Source: Larix sibirica (taxonomy: Eukaryota > Streptophyta > Pinopsida > Pinales > Pinaceae). From it: a DNA stretch of 33,222 nucleotides. Shown here in pieces: positions 1-10,444 of the stretch (position 1 is the first letter of the stretch; every line of letters begins with the position of its first letter). A program made the translations under genes and the position numbers. Under the pieces are notes generated by a model. It saw only the letters and a program-made list of their open reading frames with translations. It did not search any database and was not told the DNA's origin. The DNA lies in NCBI GenBank assembly GCA_004151065.3, contig NWUY0304789901.1, forward strand, positions 1 through 33,222, given 5' to 3'.

Positions 1-1866
1 AGAGCAGCCCAGCATTCCCGGCCTCATTTGCCATAGCATTTAAAATAGCTTTTGAAGGAGCAGCTGAGGGGACGGCATTACCAAAATTACTTGAAATAAG
101 CATTTGAAGCACCAGCATCACCAGTTTCGTAATTCCCGGCATCATTTGAAGCGGCACCAAATAAGCATAAGTTAGGATTCCGAGCCTCATCAGTTACCGT
201 AGCAGTTCCAGCAGAACAAGGATTCTCATTCCCTCTCATTTCCAGCAGCTTTTTAAGGAGCCTTATCCCCAAGGTCATTTTCATAAGCAGAACCAGGCTA
301 AGCAGCACAATCCCCATCATCAGCATAAATGGAATTATTTTAAGCAGTTCCATCAGCATTTCTAGCCTCAGTTCCAGCGTCACCAATTGAACCAACAGCG
401 GCAGTTGCGTTCCCATCATAAGTTCCATAAGCACCACCATAAGCATAATTATTATTCCCAGGACAAGCAGCGTTCAAAGCAGCATCCCCAAGCATTTGAA
501 GGGGCATTATTTCTAAGTTTAACCTATATTATTGTTATTCCCAGCATAACCAGAAGCACTAAAACTAGGGGCAGAACGACCAGTAAAAACACAACCAGCA
601 GTTCCAAGAACAGTAGTACCAAGAGCGGTTGAAGGGGCATAATTCCCAGGAGCAAAAGGATTACAAGCAAAGGCAGCAAAAGCACTAAAAGGATGCCCAG
701 CGGGATAAGTCGAACCGGCCCTAGCAGCATAAGTTCCAAGATAATTTGCATCATCAGTTGAACGGGCATTCAAAAACGGGTATTTTAAGCAGTTCCAAGA
801 GCATTCCCACAAGCAGCAATAGAACTGGCTTCACTCTCCTCATAAGCACTAGTTGAAATGGAATTATTGCAATCAGAAATTGAAGTTGCATTATTCCAAA
901 CAGCGTTCCCAGCGTCAACAGTTTAACCAGCAGCGTAAGCCCAAGCAGCACCAGTTGAACCTACATAATTCCCAGTCCCAACATTTCCAGGATTATTTCC
1001 AACAGTTGAACCGACATCAATTGAATATGGAGCCGCCCGAGCAGCAACCCCATAAGCACCAGTGGAACAAACCTAATTCCCAGGATCATAAGAACCAGCA
1101 AGCGCAGAGTAGCACCAGCAGTTGAATCAACATCAATTGAAGCACTCCCAAGAGAAGCAAAAATAGCATTCCCAGCGGCATAATCAGTTTCACTTGCATA
1201 ATTCCCAGCATCCTCAGTTCCCCATAGCATTTATATAAGCTGTTGAAAGAGCATCAATAGAATAAGCTCTTCCCAGCCTCAGTTCCAGGAGCAAAAGGAT
1301 TACCAGCCAAAGCAGAATGACCAGCATTATTCCAATCAGCATAAGTAATCCCAGCAGCCCCATCAACACTAGTATAACCAGCTTAATTCCCGGCAGCATT
1401 CCCAGGAACACACGGATCCCCACAATTTTAGGTATTCCCAGCCTTGCCAGTAGAACCAACATCAATTGAATAAGGAGCTGCCCGAGCAGCCGCCTCCCCA
1501 GAAGCACCAGTAGCCTCATTCCGGGCAGCAAAAGGAAGACCAATATCATAAGAACCATATAGTTGAAGAGCTGCACCCGTTGAAGCATTTAAAGAAGCAT
1601 CAGCCTAATCAGCTTCATTCCCAGCATCCCAGTTGAGGCATAATTCCTGGCAGCTTCCCAAAGAGCATTTACCGTAGTACCAGTCGAACCAGCTGAATTC
1701 CCAGCCTCATTTATGGCATCCCCAGGAGCAGTTGAAACGGCATAACCGGTTCCCGGATCATTTCCAAGAGTTCCATCAGCATAATTATTTACAGGAGCAT
1801 TTGCAGCATCAGTTGAAGAAGCATTCTTCCCATAAGTACCAGTTTCATTGGCTTTTTCATTGTTTA
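1..1866 (-). repeat. Tract A: codon-periodic mosaic repeat (Gly/Ala/Asn/Ser/Thr-rich on minus strand)
   Basis: This tract is built from recurring short words such as ATTCCCAGCATC, CAGTTGAA, ATAAGCA and AGCACCAG, in irregular order and spacing. A 38-bp unit recurs at 1008-1045 and 1453-1490 with 35 matches. Read on the minus strand in one frame, most codons are purine-any-pyrimidine (GCT, GGT, AAT, ACT, GAT), giving peptides such as DAGNYETGDAGASNA and GNSAGSTGTTVNALWEAA. The frame is broken by indels and by in-frame TAA or TAG codons, so no intact protein can be read. The neighbouring frames become Leu/Met-rich (minus) or Gln/His/Asn-rich (plus), which produces several spurious ORFs. The left end runs off the window. 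Nothing known to me matches it; it could be a decayed repeat-protein gene or a non-coding repeat class. Confidence 0.75.
1008..1490. repeat. 38-bp direct repeat inside tract A (1008-1045 and 1453-1490)
   Basis: The two copies align without gaps and differ at three positions. On the minus strand both encode ARAAPYSIDVGS-like peptides. A third, shorter relative with the core CAACATCAATTGAA lies near 1128-1141. This is the clearest internal duplication of tract A and shows that it grew by copying, not only by biased composition. Confidence 0.8.
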
Positions 1867-1961
1867 CGCTTTATTTCAAAGAAGTATAAATAGCTACAAG
1901 GGCTGAGCCTATTGGATAGATAGGGAAGATACAAGCACTACCTCGTCCAGCACCTTTTTCG

Positions 1962-2180
1962 CTAATTTGAAATACATAGCAGCCCTGCCCATAAATTGAT
2001 TCCATCCCGCGAATTATAGAGAAACTCACTTCCTTGCCCTCGGAAGGACAATTGGCTTAGCTCCTGAAATGCCAAGCAGGCAGCACACTGAACATAAAAG
2101 TAAATTAAGTTAATCCATCCTATTAAGGTTCCCTCTAGGCGCTGTAAGTTTGCATTTATTATATATATAATGTTATCCAT
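1962..2180 (-). CDS. Unassigned small ORF, 72 codons
   Basis: Starts at a true ATG and runs 72 codons with no recognised domain. The N-terminal half (LIGWINLIYFYVQCAACLAF) is hydrophobic enough for one membrane segment. Its ATG overlaps the end of the next upstream minus ORF (2173-2364) in an ATGGATAA arrangement, a layout that can couple translation but also arises by chance. The length is well within chance expectation for this window. Confidence 0.12.
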   Translation of the reverse strand: MDNIIYIINANLQRLEGTLIGWINLIYFYVQCAACLAFQELSQLSFRGQGSEFLYNSRDGINLWAGLLCISN

Positions 2181-2364
2181 TTGCTTTTAAGTATTTATTG
2201 GGGATTTGAGCATTTATGAGAAGCGAACTGCGGCTGTTATAGGGAATGTGTAGTAAGGGAAAGAAGGCATGAAAGTGAAAAGTAAAGCAAGGTGTTTCCA
2301 TAGGGAAGGTGTATATCAGCAAGGTTCGTTCATAGGGTATTAATAATTGAGAGGTCATATGCAT
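2173..2364 (-). CDS. Unassigned small ORF, 63 codons
   Basis: True ATG start, 63 codons, rich in Phe, Pro, Leu and His, with no motif I can name. The stop overlaps the start of the following minus ORF by eight bases. There is no visible promoter or other support, so it may be a chance frame. Confidence 0.1.
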   Translation of the reverse strand: MHMTSQLLIPYERTLLIYTFPMETPCFTFHFHAFFPLLHIPYNSRSSLLINAQIPNKYLKANG

Positions 2365-3200
2365 GGCTGAGTATAAAGATGGATGAGGAGGTGGAGCTGG
2401 ATAAGTAACTATACCAGTCCCGCCATTCCAGGTGGGATGACTTGTTAGGGGTGGGAAGTTGAGGGGGTCGATCTAAGATCAGGAGGTTATATAGGTCAGG
2501 CAAGCAGTAAGCGCGTAAGTAATCCTGCAGGCTTAAGTAGTCCCTAAAATCAGAGGAGCTGTCTCGTGATACCTTAAGTAAGTGATCTAGGCCTGAACCT
2601 TCAAAAATTGAGTCTGTCTAAGCCTTAGCCTTGTCTGTCCCCCCCACCCGTAAGAATAACGGAAAAGTAATTCGCTGGCTAAAAGGGCAGTGGGTCCTAA
2701 CTCAAAGTCTGTCTGTAAAAGTATCCATCCCTTCCTTTATTTATTGAGCACACTAGGCAGTTCTTGTTCAAAAGAAGATATTGGATTGCGGCGAAGTGTC
2801 TCAAGAAGATTATTCCTACAAGACTGGACCATATATATATATCCACAGAGAAGGAGACTACTCACACAGAGACACATAGAGCTCATAGAAGGGGCCTAAT
2901 CCACTGGGAATACTCACAGGGGAGGGGACTTATTAATCAAGGAACTCAATAGGCCTATACGGCTTTCACTCAATACTGTTCAGAGGGCATACTCATAAGC
3001 TAATAGTACTGTATGGGACAACCATACTCTACAGACAAGCAGTCTATAAAGCTAGTGTATACTTACAAAAGTAAGTTTGCTACGCCTATTATGGATTGCC
3101 TCGGACCCTCCAAAAGCACAACCAACCCTAAATACCCGCCCGAAGAATCCATGAACCTGAAAATAAACACCGTGACCGATCAAGATTGAAAATAAAGATC

Positions 3201-3458
3201 TCATCTGTCAGTCAGTAAAGGGAGAAGGTGGTTGTCCCTTTGGATGTATCTATCTTTTTTTTGTCCTTTGGTCTCGAAAAGAGGTTGGTTCAGAGTGAGA
3301 CCACTTATAAGATATGATCCTATGTATTTCAATCTTACTTTACAATGATGATATCCAGATTTCATTATATAAAGAGAGAGTGGAGATGATAGGAGTATGC
3401 TATAGAGAAGGAAATAATAAGAAAGCGTAGCATATTGAAAGCTTGGCATAACTAACAT
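3201..3458 (-). CDS. Unassigned ORF with N-terminal hydrophobic segment, 85 codons
   Basis: True ATG start. Residues about 8-31 (YATLSYYFLLYSILLSSPLS) form a plausible membrane span or signal anchor. The rest is polar and basic, including a GQKKDRYIQRDN stretch near the C-terminus. No family was recognised. A chance frame is quite possible at this length. Confidence 0.15.
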   Translation of the reverse strand: MLVMPSFQYATLSYYFLLYSILLSSPLSLYIMKSGYHHCKVRLKYIGSYLISGLTLNQPLFETKGQKKDRYIQRDNHLLPLLTDR

Positions 3459-3814
3459 ATTAGCTTTGAGGGGAATAAAACCTTATCAGGTGTTCAGCTT
3501 CAATCAAGATACGGAAAACAGGCATGAGTCTCACTTTACAGTAATATTATATTATATATTATTATTTGATAATGTCAAAGGGTCCTTGCTCTATCAAGGT
3601 AAGCAAACGCGTTTTTTATGGAAGGCGTGGCCTTAGAACGAAGTCTATTAGCGCAAGGACATAACTCCAGTATAAAGAGTCATTCTTTTCCCGCTAACTA
3701 GTAAACGTTATCCCTTTCCCTAACCACAAAGGAAGGATATTGGTAGTGGAAGGATAGATTGCCTTGAGACATTCGTGTTAATGCATGGATATTTGATTGG
3801 AAGAAACACTATTT

Positions 3815-3896
3815 CACCCGCTCGATAAACTGGGGTCGTTATAACAGTTCCGTACCCTGATTCTGTACCACTCACCTCATAAACTGGGGTCATTAG
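3815..3896. repeat. Imperfect direct repeat, about 27 bp, two copies
   Basis: Copies at 3815-3842 and 3870-3896 share ATAAACTGGGGTC with similar flanks (CACCCGCTCG before the first, CACTCACCTC before the second), separated by about 27 bp. Related CCCCAGT words occur downstream near 4027 and 4113. Confidence 0.6.
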
Positions 3897-4320
3897 CCAT
3901 AAGACTTCTATTGGAGTCGATTGATGAGGTAAGTCTGATAATGACTCCTTTAGAGCTAGTATTAAGTATATGTTAATGGTGTTTATGGTAGTATTTACTC
4001 GGTGTTGCTAGAGTTGATGGCCAGTACCCCAGTGTGAAATAACTTTTTAGTTTTTTTTCAGGTCTTTTCCTTGACCAAGGCACTAACTATTGATATCAAT
4101 TTGCCGGTCAACCCCAGTCAGGGATGGGGTAGTTTCAATTTATAAAATGGAGCCACCATTTAGGAAATAACAGCATTTATGTGTTTGAACTAGATTTTGT
4201 AGTTCGAGAGGCAGCCGCACCCTATTGTGAGCTCCGCAGGATCAGGAAAAAGAAGAATATATCCTTCGAAGGGAGGGTTTGCGCGTAACGCTAAAGGCTC
4301 CTATTCCTTAAGGCAAGCTG

Positions 4321-4536
4321 ATGGTAGATCTGAAAGTAAACAGTCACAATAATATATTAATTACCCATTTATTCCTTGATCGTAAGCAGAATGGAACGCT
4401 TAGGTTTGTACTCCGGAGGACAAAGGATATGAACAAGTGTCTTTCCCCGGTTGGACAGCTTTGGATAGCTGGGATAGAGAGTCTTTACTATCTACTGATT
4501 CTATTCACTACTGGTTTCACTTCTATCCACCCTTGA
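4321..4536 (+). CDS. Unassigned ORF with C-terminal membrane segment, 71 codons
   Basis: True ATG start, 71 codons. Residues about 46-65 (LWIAGIESLYYLLILFTTGF) are hydrophobic. An open frame in another phase begins five bases after the stop and runs to 4849, so the two could be parts of one former gene split by an indel near 4500-4550. No similarity to a known mitochondrial protein was recognised, and the stop-interrupted layout gives no proof of function. Confidence 0.15.
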   Translation: MVDLKVNSHNNILITHLFLDRKQNGTLRFVLRRTKDMNKCLSPVGQLWIAGIESLYYLLILFTTGFTSIHP

Positions 4537-4540
4537 GTAG

Positions 4541-4849
4541 GGTACTGACCTTGTGCTTACAAGTGCTCTATTGGCTTACTGGGCCTATTTTGAGCAGATA
4601 GAATTAACTGAGCAGTTGGTCCAATTACCTCTCGTTCGTTACCTCTTTTTGAAAAGACCAAACGTTAATACTTCATTAATAAATAATAATTATATAGAAG
4701 TCCAAAGACCTGATCCGATCCGATCTAAATTGGTTAGGCTCTGTGATCCGATCCCGCTTCTGAACCACTCAACGGGGATACATAGATCCGGTACGGGTTC
4801 TTCCCTTCCCAAGCAGCCTTACTTCAAACACCTCTTCGGCGGGCTCTGA
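4541..4849 (+). pseudogene. Open frame without ATG, possibly the continuation of 4321-4536
   Basis: 103 codons are open after a TAG; the first possible start is GTG at 4553. The peptide begins hydrophobic (VLTSALLAYWAYFEQIEL) and then becomes polar, with a stretch generated by GATCC-type short repeats (4714-4760). If 4321-4536 and this frame were once one gene, a single indel would join them. This is inferred from position only. Confidence 0.12.
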
Positions 4850-4948
4850 AGCAAGGTATCCCCCCCCGGATTGACCCGCCAAACCTCCCTTTGACTGATA
4901 ATAATATAAGAAAAAGCTTTCCTTACGTTGTTTCGCTCGTAGAGGGTT

Positions 4949-4980
4949 TATAACTTGGGGCTTGCTTATAACTTGGGGGA
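4949..4980. repeat. 18-bp tandem repeat, about 1.8 copies
   Basis: The unit TTATAACTTGGGGCTTGC occurs once completely and is followed by TTATAACTTGGGGG with an offset of 18 bp. It is a small, recent-looking slippage product in otherwise unique DNA. Confidence 0.75.
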
Positions 4981-5436
4981 GCGTTAGACTTCAAATAGAA
5001 CGATTGCCTTATATATATTAATTGGGGGTCCAGCAACCCTAGATTTATTGTTTAGGAAGAACGAACGCAAATAGTGGAGCGAAGCAGCACTTATGCATAG
5101 CATCATGAAGTGAAGCGACCTTACTGAAAGGTCCGAGTCCGCTCTGGCTCATCGATTTTGAAATGACTCAATCATAAATAACCATGATTGCTAAAGAATC
5201 GTGACCGATTTATTCCTTTCTATATAGATTGATCGTTACTCCCACCCCATACCTATGGGAATAATTCACTAAAAAGAAAAACCTACTCCAATTACTTACT
5301 GCCTTCCTTCATGTCTGAAGTGGACGCAAAATGAAAATAATATTATGGCACTACTGGGATAAAATAACAGGCAGGCAAGACCTAGTGAAGGACCAGGTAG
5401 GCGCTCTCCATTTTGAAGTAAACTCTGGCATAATGA

Positions 5437-5793
5437 AATGCGCGCTGGAATAAGGCCGCCCAATCATCATCTAGCAGGAGAATCCAAAGAGTTACAACGG
5501 AAGATCTTACCGCAGCAGAGGAATTGAACTTATCCCAGGCGGGCTTACTGAAGTCCTATATATTGGCCTACCTGTATTTCGACCTCCTTTATATGCGAAG
5601 GCGTTCAAGGAAAGGAAAACACTACGAACACGGAAGCCAACGTTGTGACCAGCCAAACTTTCCAACTTTACCTATTAGATATGATGTCATTATGTACCCC
5701 GGAATCTCACAAATCAGATTTCAAGTGTATGCCGGAGTAACCCGGGAGTCATTATCCTATAGTCCGGCGGTTCAATTTAATACAAGGAGTTGA
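5437..5793 (+). other. Unassigned open frame without N-terminal ATG, 119 codons
   Basis: Open from just after a TGA to the TGA at 5791-5793. The first ATG is internal (near 5595), and the frame would otherwise need TTG. The peptide has a hydrophobic patch (SYILAYLYFDLLYM), then a basic RRRSRKGK stretch, then a mixed region. It converges tail to tail with the minus-strand frames at 5797-6199, only a few bases apart. No family was recognised, and chance can produce such a frame. Confidence 0.12.
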
Positions 5794-5796
5794 ACA

Positions 5797-6199
5797 CTAT
5801 GATCGGAAAAAACTGGGTGGATTCCCGGTGAGAGGGAAGGACGCTGCTTCCAATAGATGACATAGATTATCATTACACTTATGAGTAAGACCTTCAGCTA
5901 TAGGCGGAGGCAGTTCAGCATTCGTCCCGCTAATTTCTTCATTGTTAGTGACACGTTCGTCTAGTTCCCTAGTAAGGTGGTCGAAGACCAAGGTCAAATG
6001 ATTCCATCAATGGTTCGAAATAATGGACAGAAGTATTGATTCCCCATCGGATCACTGTAGAAGTAATAAACCCCAGAGGGTTTGCTTTCTTAAATGCATC
6101 TGGGGAGCGGAGCCGCTCGACTAAAAGGAGAGGACGTTTTTTGGATCGATCTGACCAACCCCAACCTTGTACCTTTTTCAGATGGAAATCGCTCCGCAC
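5797..6199 (-). pseudogene. Two overlapping minus frames that look like one frameshifted ORF
   Basis: The first frame (6199 to 5969) and the second (5997 to 5797) overlap by 29 bases in different phases. Near the junction one reads MESFDLG and the other LVFDHLTRELDER, so an indel around 5985 would give one coherent, well-mixed polypeptide of about 135 residues. It has a basic, Trp-containing N-terminal part (KKVQGWGWSDRSKKR) and an acidic C-terminal part. The composition looks protein-like, but I could not match it to a mitochondrial, plastid or retroelement protein. Confidence 0.25.
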
Positions 6200-6396
6200 C
6201 TAAACTTTCAATATTGAAGCCATATTGAAATATGATGTTATTTATTCATATCACCCATATATAAGTCATATAGGGGAAACCCTCTTTCTTTATATATATA
6301 ATGCATCCTTTTGGATTATGCCTGCCGTCAATTAGTAATGAATCCTCTTTATTTGCTTTATCTTCAACCCTCTCTGTCTAACCTCTCCACGCCACG

Positions 6397-6690
6397 ACTT
6401 ACCGTGCACCACCCCAGCGAGGTTCAGTGTTTCCTGAATCACACCATGGCCCCTCTTGCTTTTAGGGAGGACCCCGGAAAGCCTACTATATTTGTGCTTT
6501 ATGCGCGATTCTTTCTATATGTGCTTCTTAAAGTTAGATATATGGATTGGTGCTTTTCCTTTATTGGTTGGAATCATCTTTAACTACTTACTTCGCACAA
6601 CTCCAGCTACGTTCTGTGCTTCCTGAATCCGCAAACTTTAACTACACATGCCCAGATTGCATGGAGGGAGGAGGACCTGCCTGGGTAAAG
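6397..6690. repeat. Diverged direct repeat of about 90-105 bp, two copies
   Basis: Copy 1 spans about 6397-6483 and copy 2 about 6586-6690. Both run through ACTTAC...GCAC, CTCCAGC or CCCCAGC, then GTTC-GTG-TTCCTGAATC (6422-6440 and 6611-6629, two mismatches in 19), and end in GGGAGGA-CC with similar spacing. The offset is 189 bp in the core. Only copy 1 lies within the open frame at 6311-6583, which starts at TTG and is therefore not called as a gene. Confidence 0.7.
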
Positions 6691-6699
6691 CTGGAAGAA

Positions 6700-8100
6700 T
6701 GAATGGAAGTTGGAAAGCTACCCCCCCATCGTTGAATCATACGTGGAAACTGCCCTCTTTTATTTATGATTAAATACTTCCCTGGACTAATGAGATACCG
6801 TCTGGGATACGCGATTAGATCGACCAGTTGTATTACCTATGCTTTTGTTTTCATTTCTGTTGGGCAGCCAAGTTGTGATACCCTTTAGATTGGAACTGCT
6901 GCCTTTGGAAGTACTGCCTGAACTTCAGAGATTGAATGGGTAGGGGTAAGTCGTACTTAAACATTTTTATTTACCTTTACCTGTGGGAAAACCTTTATTT
7001 ATGTTTGGACCTATAATAATAGGGGCTATTACAAGCCTAGTTTCCTATGTTCAAACTATATATGCAAGTATCACGTAGATATTTTAGTATGATATGTATA
7101 TAAATGTGTATTTATGTATATAAATATTTTCGAGGTGTTCACAGAAGCCATTCCCTTAAAAAAAATTCACTTTAGCCGTGTTCCATGTAATTCACTGCAG
7201 AAGCCAGCCGTTCAATGCATGCCCTTCTAAAGAGTATAGGGTTGGAGAGATATTATACCTCGGGGAGTTATATAAAGTAATGGTATATGATCTTCAACAG
7301 GTAAATCGTATATAAGCTATGACCAGTTGAGGATCGAAGAGAAGCAGAAATAGGCACCAATAGAGTAGCATAGTTTAATGTGTCAATGGACTCACTGGCA
7401 ATGGAAAAGGTCAACGTTCTCTATGATGCTCTACAATAGCCGGCATGATAGTCTAAGCAGCACGGGGTAGCAGCACTACACTGTATGAAATAGATATGCA
7501 TATTTAGCTCCTTAACCAACTGCGGCTTAAACAACAGGATCACTTGCTTAATCAACAGAAGGTGGTGGTTATGGATCAACAGGTAGGGATGTATACATTA
7601 TTAGACCCAATAAGAATTAGACCCAATAAGAACCTTTTATCTATGCCAATAGTAATAGTTTAAAAGAAGGATTAATCATGAGATATGTCTGTGGACTGGA
7701 GATTGACAATATCACTCTTAAGTATCAATTTTTTATTCCTATCATCAATGATCCTATAGATAAACTATATAAAATTGTCTTCTCTACCAAACTTTTGACA
7801 TTTTTGGTACCACAAAATAAGCAGACAGAAGAAAAACATTATTAAGATGGCTCTTCAAAACACTATTAATTTTCGGTAATGCCGGGCTCATAAATGCTCC
7901 ATCCACATTAAAAAGGGGGAAGATGACAGATCTCCACTTAGACCTAATAAATTGAATCTTCAAGCCGGTGGATATAAAATTGACACTTAGACCTTGAATT
8001 TATAAATTGAGTTGAAGTTCCAAATATTGTTGGAGATCAGGACCCAGCATCAAATCCACTATAAGCAGAAGTGGGTGCCCCTGTTAATTACTCAGAAACA
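6700..8100. other. Non-coding stretch
   Basis: No gene, RNA or long open frame can be supported. The stretch is AT-rich around 7040-7140 and 7660-7810. It contains a 16-bp tandem duplication at 7602-7633 and a run of CAACAG-type words near 7520-7580. Confidence 0.4.
7602..7633. repeat. 16-bp tandem duplication
   Basis: TAGACCCAATAAGAAT is followed directly by TAGACCCAATAAGAAC: two copies with one mismatch. Confidence 0.85.
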
Positions 8101-8139
8101 CCAGTCAGAGCCGATTGCTGATCATAGACGACAGTTGTA

Positions 8140-8626
8140 ATTGCCTCAAGGTCATTGCCAGCTGGTCAGCCAATGGCCCATCATTGCCAATCATTGTCAG
8201 CCATGCATATTTCTCATGCTTACCTGGAGAGATATTGATTGAGTTCAAGTTGTCAACAGACGAGGAGGTTGAGCCAAGTTGACACCATGTGAGTAAAATG
8301 TATTCTATCACAGGATACCTGAGAAAGGAGTTCACCCAGTGTACTGCTTTCTTTTCTTTCGTTCCCTGCCTGCTTGCTTGGGGGGGGCTCTCTCATATTC
8401 CTCGGCCCGGCTCGTTGTTCCCGTGGTTATAGTCGTGGCTTCCCAATCTGGTTCGTTGTATAATACATTAGAGGAGTGTGTGTGTGCCCAGCACATAAGA
8501 CAAGGAAATGCAAGTGGATGGCTTGCCCGGAGAGTTCTTTATACCCACATCCTTTGAGAGGGGTAGAACAATGGGCAACAACTGCCCACATCCACCAATA
8601 AGGGTGGTTCAATGGACGAACACAGA
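8140..8626 (+). repeat. Dispersed repeat family R2, copy at 8.1-8.6 kb
   Basis: Contains the ordered blocks ATTGCCTCAAG (8140-8150), TGCCAGCTGGTCAG (8156-8169), GGAGAGATA..TTGATTG (about 8226-8241), CAACAGA (about 8254), and after an insert of unrelated DNA a 43-bp block at 8584-8626. The first blocks recur in the same order at 31,550-31,715, and the 43-bp block aligns without gaps to 31,447-31,489 at roughly three-quarters identity. It carries no coding capacity I trust; the overlapping frames at 8339-8800 are mutually conflicting. Confidence 0.65.
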
Positions 8627-8639
8627 CAGGCGGGGGGGC

Positions 8640-9577
8640 CAACAGAAATAACTCCGACAGAAAATAAGGGGGGGCAGACTGACATGTTACCAGTAATAGA
8701 AAGAAAGGAAGAAGCCTTTTGCCCTTTAACAGAAGACAAGTCCAACATAAATAAAAGCAAGTCCCACACCAGCCTAACCAGGTATAACAGATGCCAGTAA
8801 CCTTTTTAGCATTTCACCTTCCATAAACCTTGAATGGATACACTAAGGTATTCTAAAGGCAGGCTCATTGACATGGACATGAATTAAGGCTTAAGGCACT
8901 TACTCTAGCTTGAACTCTCTCTACAGTCCACGCCTGATGGGTCATTCCACTAGCTGATTCTCTTTGCCTGAATTGCTTTTTATCATTGCAAGTCTCATTG
9001 CTACTCCAGCCTCTCCTTTAGCCAACCAAGTCCACCAAGGCACCAACAAATAGAGACCAGACACCTTCAGGGAGAATAAACTATATAGCTATTCAGGTAG
9101 GGGAGGTTGTTAGCCAAGTTCCCACCAGCAAATGGATATATTGAAGTTCGCCCAAGTAGGCACGATAATACTGAATATTATGCTGATGCTGCCCTATAGA
9201 ATAGACCAGAGGTAGGAGTAGTACCCAGTCAGTTTACACAGAGAGTGAAATACAAAAGGGGAATAAGCCATGGAAACTATAATCCGCTATAATCCGCGCT
9301 AGGCTAATCCGCTCAAATGGGATAAGCTAATCCTACAGTGATACAATGAAATAATAATCAATGTAGATGATATCGCATAATATCTAGTTAGTTTTTTAGA
9401 GGATTCTTCCTTAGCACCCATTTACGCTTTCTCGCCATAGTCAGTCAGTTCGTCATCCGCATTCAGTTCAATCCGCACCTGTCATAAGTGGAGCGCTCAA
9501 AACACAACACGTCTTATTTCTCCATGCATGACAAGCAACAACACAATCTGAATTAGTGCCACGAGTTCTTCTAATAA
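8640..9577. other. Non-coding stretch with decayed short repeats
   Basis: No gene is supported. Words built on CCAAGT and CCACCA cluster at 9005-9130. A short array of TAATCCG words (CTATAATCCG twice, then GCTAATCCG and GCTAATCC) lies at about 9277-9333. GTCAGT/ATCCGCA words are frequent at 9430-9485. Confidence 0.4.
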
Positions 9578-9943
9578 GTGTGCAACAACTTGTATCAACC
9601 AGCTGGTGAGGAACGAAGGCACCCACTAGTTGAGGCCAGGAGCCGCAATGGAGAGACTACCTTACAGAGTCCAGTTCATAGCCCGCAAGGTGAAATGCTA
9701 GGTGTTGTTCCAAGTTCCAAGTGTGTTGGGAGGTTTTGGAACTTCTGGTTCCAACTCAACTTCTTGCCTGGTGGGATTATAGTTCTAAATACTGTATTCT
9801 ATTTACAATGTCAACCACTGGGAATTACTACCTTCTGTCAATGTAAATGCTCGGCATTTGTGGAGCGGCGGCGGCTGCGACTCACTTGTTGGCCCTGTCC
9901 CGCCTATAACACGGCAGACAGCAGACATATAGCGAGTAGCTAG
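9578..9943 (+). other. Open frame of 121 codons, GTG start only
   Basis: Longest plus-strand frame in the window, directly preceded by TAA in frame, so translation would need GTG or an internal ATG (about 9692). The peptide is Cys-rich in its last third (CQPLG, CQCKC, CWPCP) and has one hydrophobic stretch (FLPGGIIVLNTVFYL). The Cys pairs are suggestive, but their spacing fits no zinc-binding family I can name. Its length is near what chance allows. Confidence 0.15.
9712..9744. repeat. Inverted repeat, 9-bp perfect stem
   Basis: AAGTTCCAA (9712-9720) pairs with TTGGAACTT (9736-9744) across a 15-base loop, inside the 121-codon frame. Further TTCCAA words flank it. No T-run follows, so it does not look like a terminator. 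Confidence 0.6.
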
Positions 9944-10270
9944 CAAGGATCAAGGCACTAAACAAAGCAAAGAAATGAATCTATCCCGCTTGTTGTTGTC
10001 GTATAGGTATAGGGACCCTTACATGGCCTAGTTCAGGAATAAAAGCCATGCCTATGGTGTATACGCTATTTAAGCATTGGATAATCATCAACAGACAGAA
10101 CCTAGTTAGTAGAGTTTCCGGTAGTGTAGTCCAGTAGTTGAAGCGAGGGCGACAGATGCTTCTTATGGGCGTTTCCCGAGTGTTTGTGTTAGGTGGTGAT
10201 TAAGAGTAATTGATTTACTTAATAGGTAAAGTAGTTTTTGGGTGCCCGGACACTGATTGATTTTTTTACC

Positions 10271-10444
10271 ATGTGCATGCTACGCCGTGGCACAATTGTA
10301 TCTTTTAATATATTCCATTTATCTATGGCTTCCACCATAAGCTGTATAGAAATAACTACTATAAAAAAGTTAGTTTCTGGATTTGCTGCTGTTGGATTTA
10401 CTGCTGGATATGCCACCTTTATGCACTTAATTTACCACTTATAG
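10271..10444 (+). CDS. Unassigned small membrane-type ORF, 57 codons from ATG
   Basis: In-frame opening begins at TTG 10,238; the first ATG is at 10,271. The peptide is largely hydrophobic, with two possible spans (TIVSFNIFHLSMASTISCI and LVSGFAAVGFTAGYATFMHL). The C-terminal end coincides with the first copy of the triple repeat at 10,407-10,606. No family was recognised, and the frame may be a chance one. Confidence 0.15.
   Translation: MCMLRRGTIVSFNIFHLSMASTISCIEITTIKKLVSGFAAVGFTAGYATFMHLIYHL

Larger units (their letters stand above)
1867..3200. other. Non-coding stretch with two small minus-strand ORFs
   Basis: No recognisable gene. The stretch holds the two overlapping minus ORFs listed separately (1962-2364). 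From about 2480 to 3090 it is full of short words around TAAGTAGTCC, TAAGCCTTAG and GACAAGCAGTC, which look like another decayed repeat patch but without a clear unit. Plus-strand open frames at 2690-2952 are short, mutually overlapping and start at a non-ATG codon or late, so they are not called. Confidence 0.4.

Noticed and set aside
87-951. Several Leu/Met-rich minus-strand ORFs in tract A that look like membrane proteins
   Set aside because: They are the shifted phase of the codon-periodic mosaic (GCT-GGT-type codons read one base off give CTG, ATG and TTG), and they switch into the Gly/Ala/Asn phase wherever an indel occurs.
387-1125. Gln/His/Asn-rich plus-strand ORFs resembling prion-like or poly-Gln proteins
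   Set aside because: They are the complementary-strand reading of the same mosaic words; the longer one begins at TTG and neither has a boundary independent of the repeat.
1-1866. CRISPR-like or regular tandem array in tract A
   Set aside because: Distances between matching words are irregular and there is no constant repeat-spacer alternation.
8339-8800. Four overlapping open frames on both strands around 8.3-8.8 kb
   Set aside because: They conflict with each other, mostly start at non-ATG codons, and part of the region belongs to repeat family R2.
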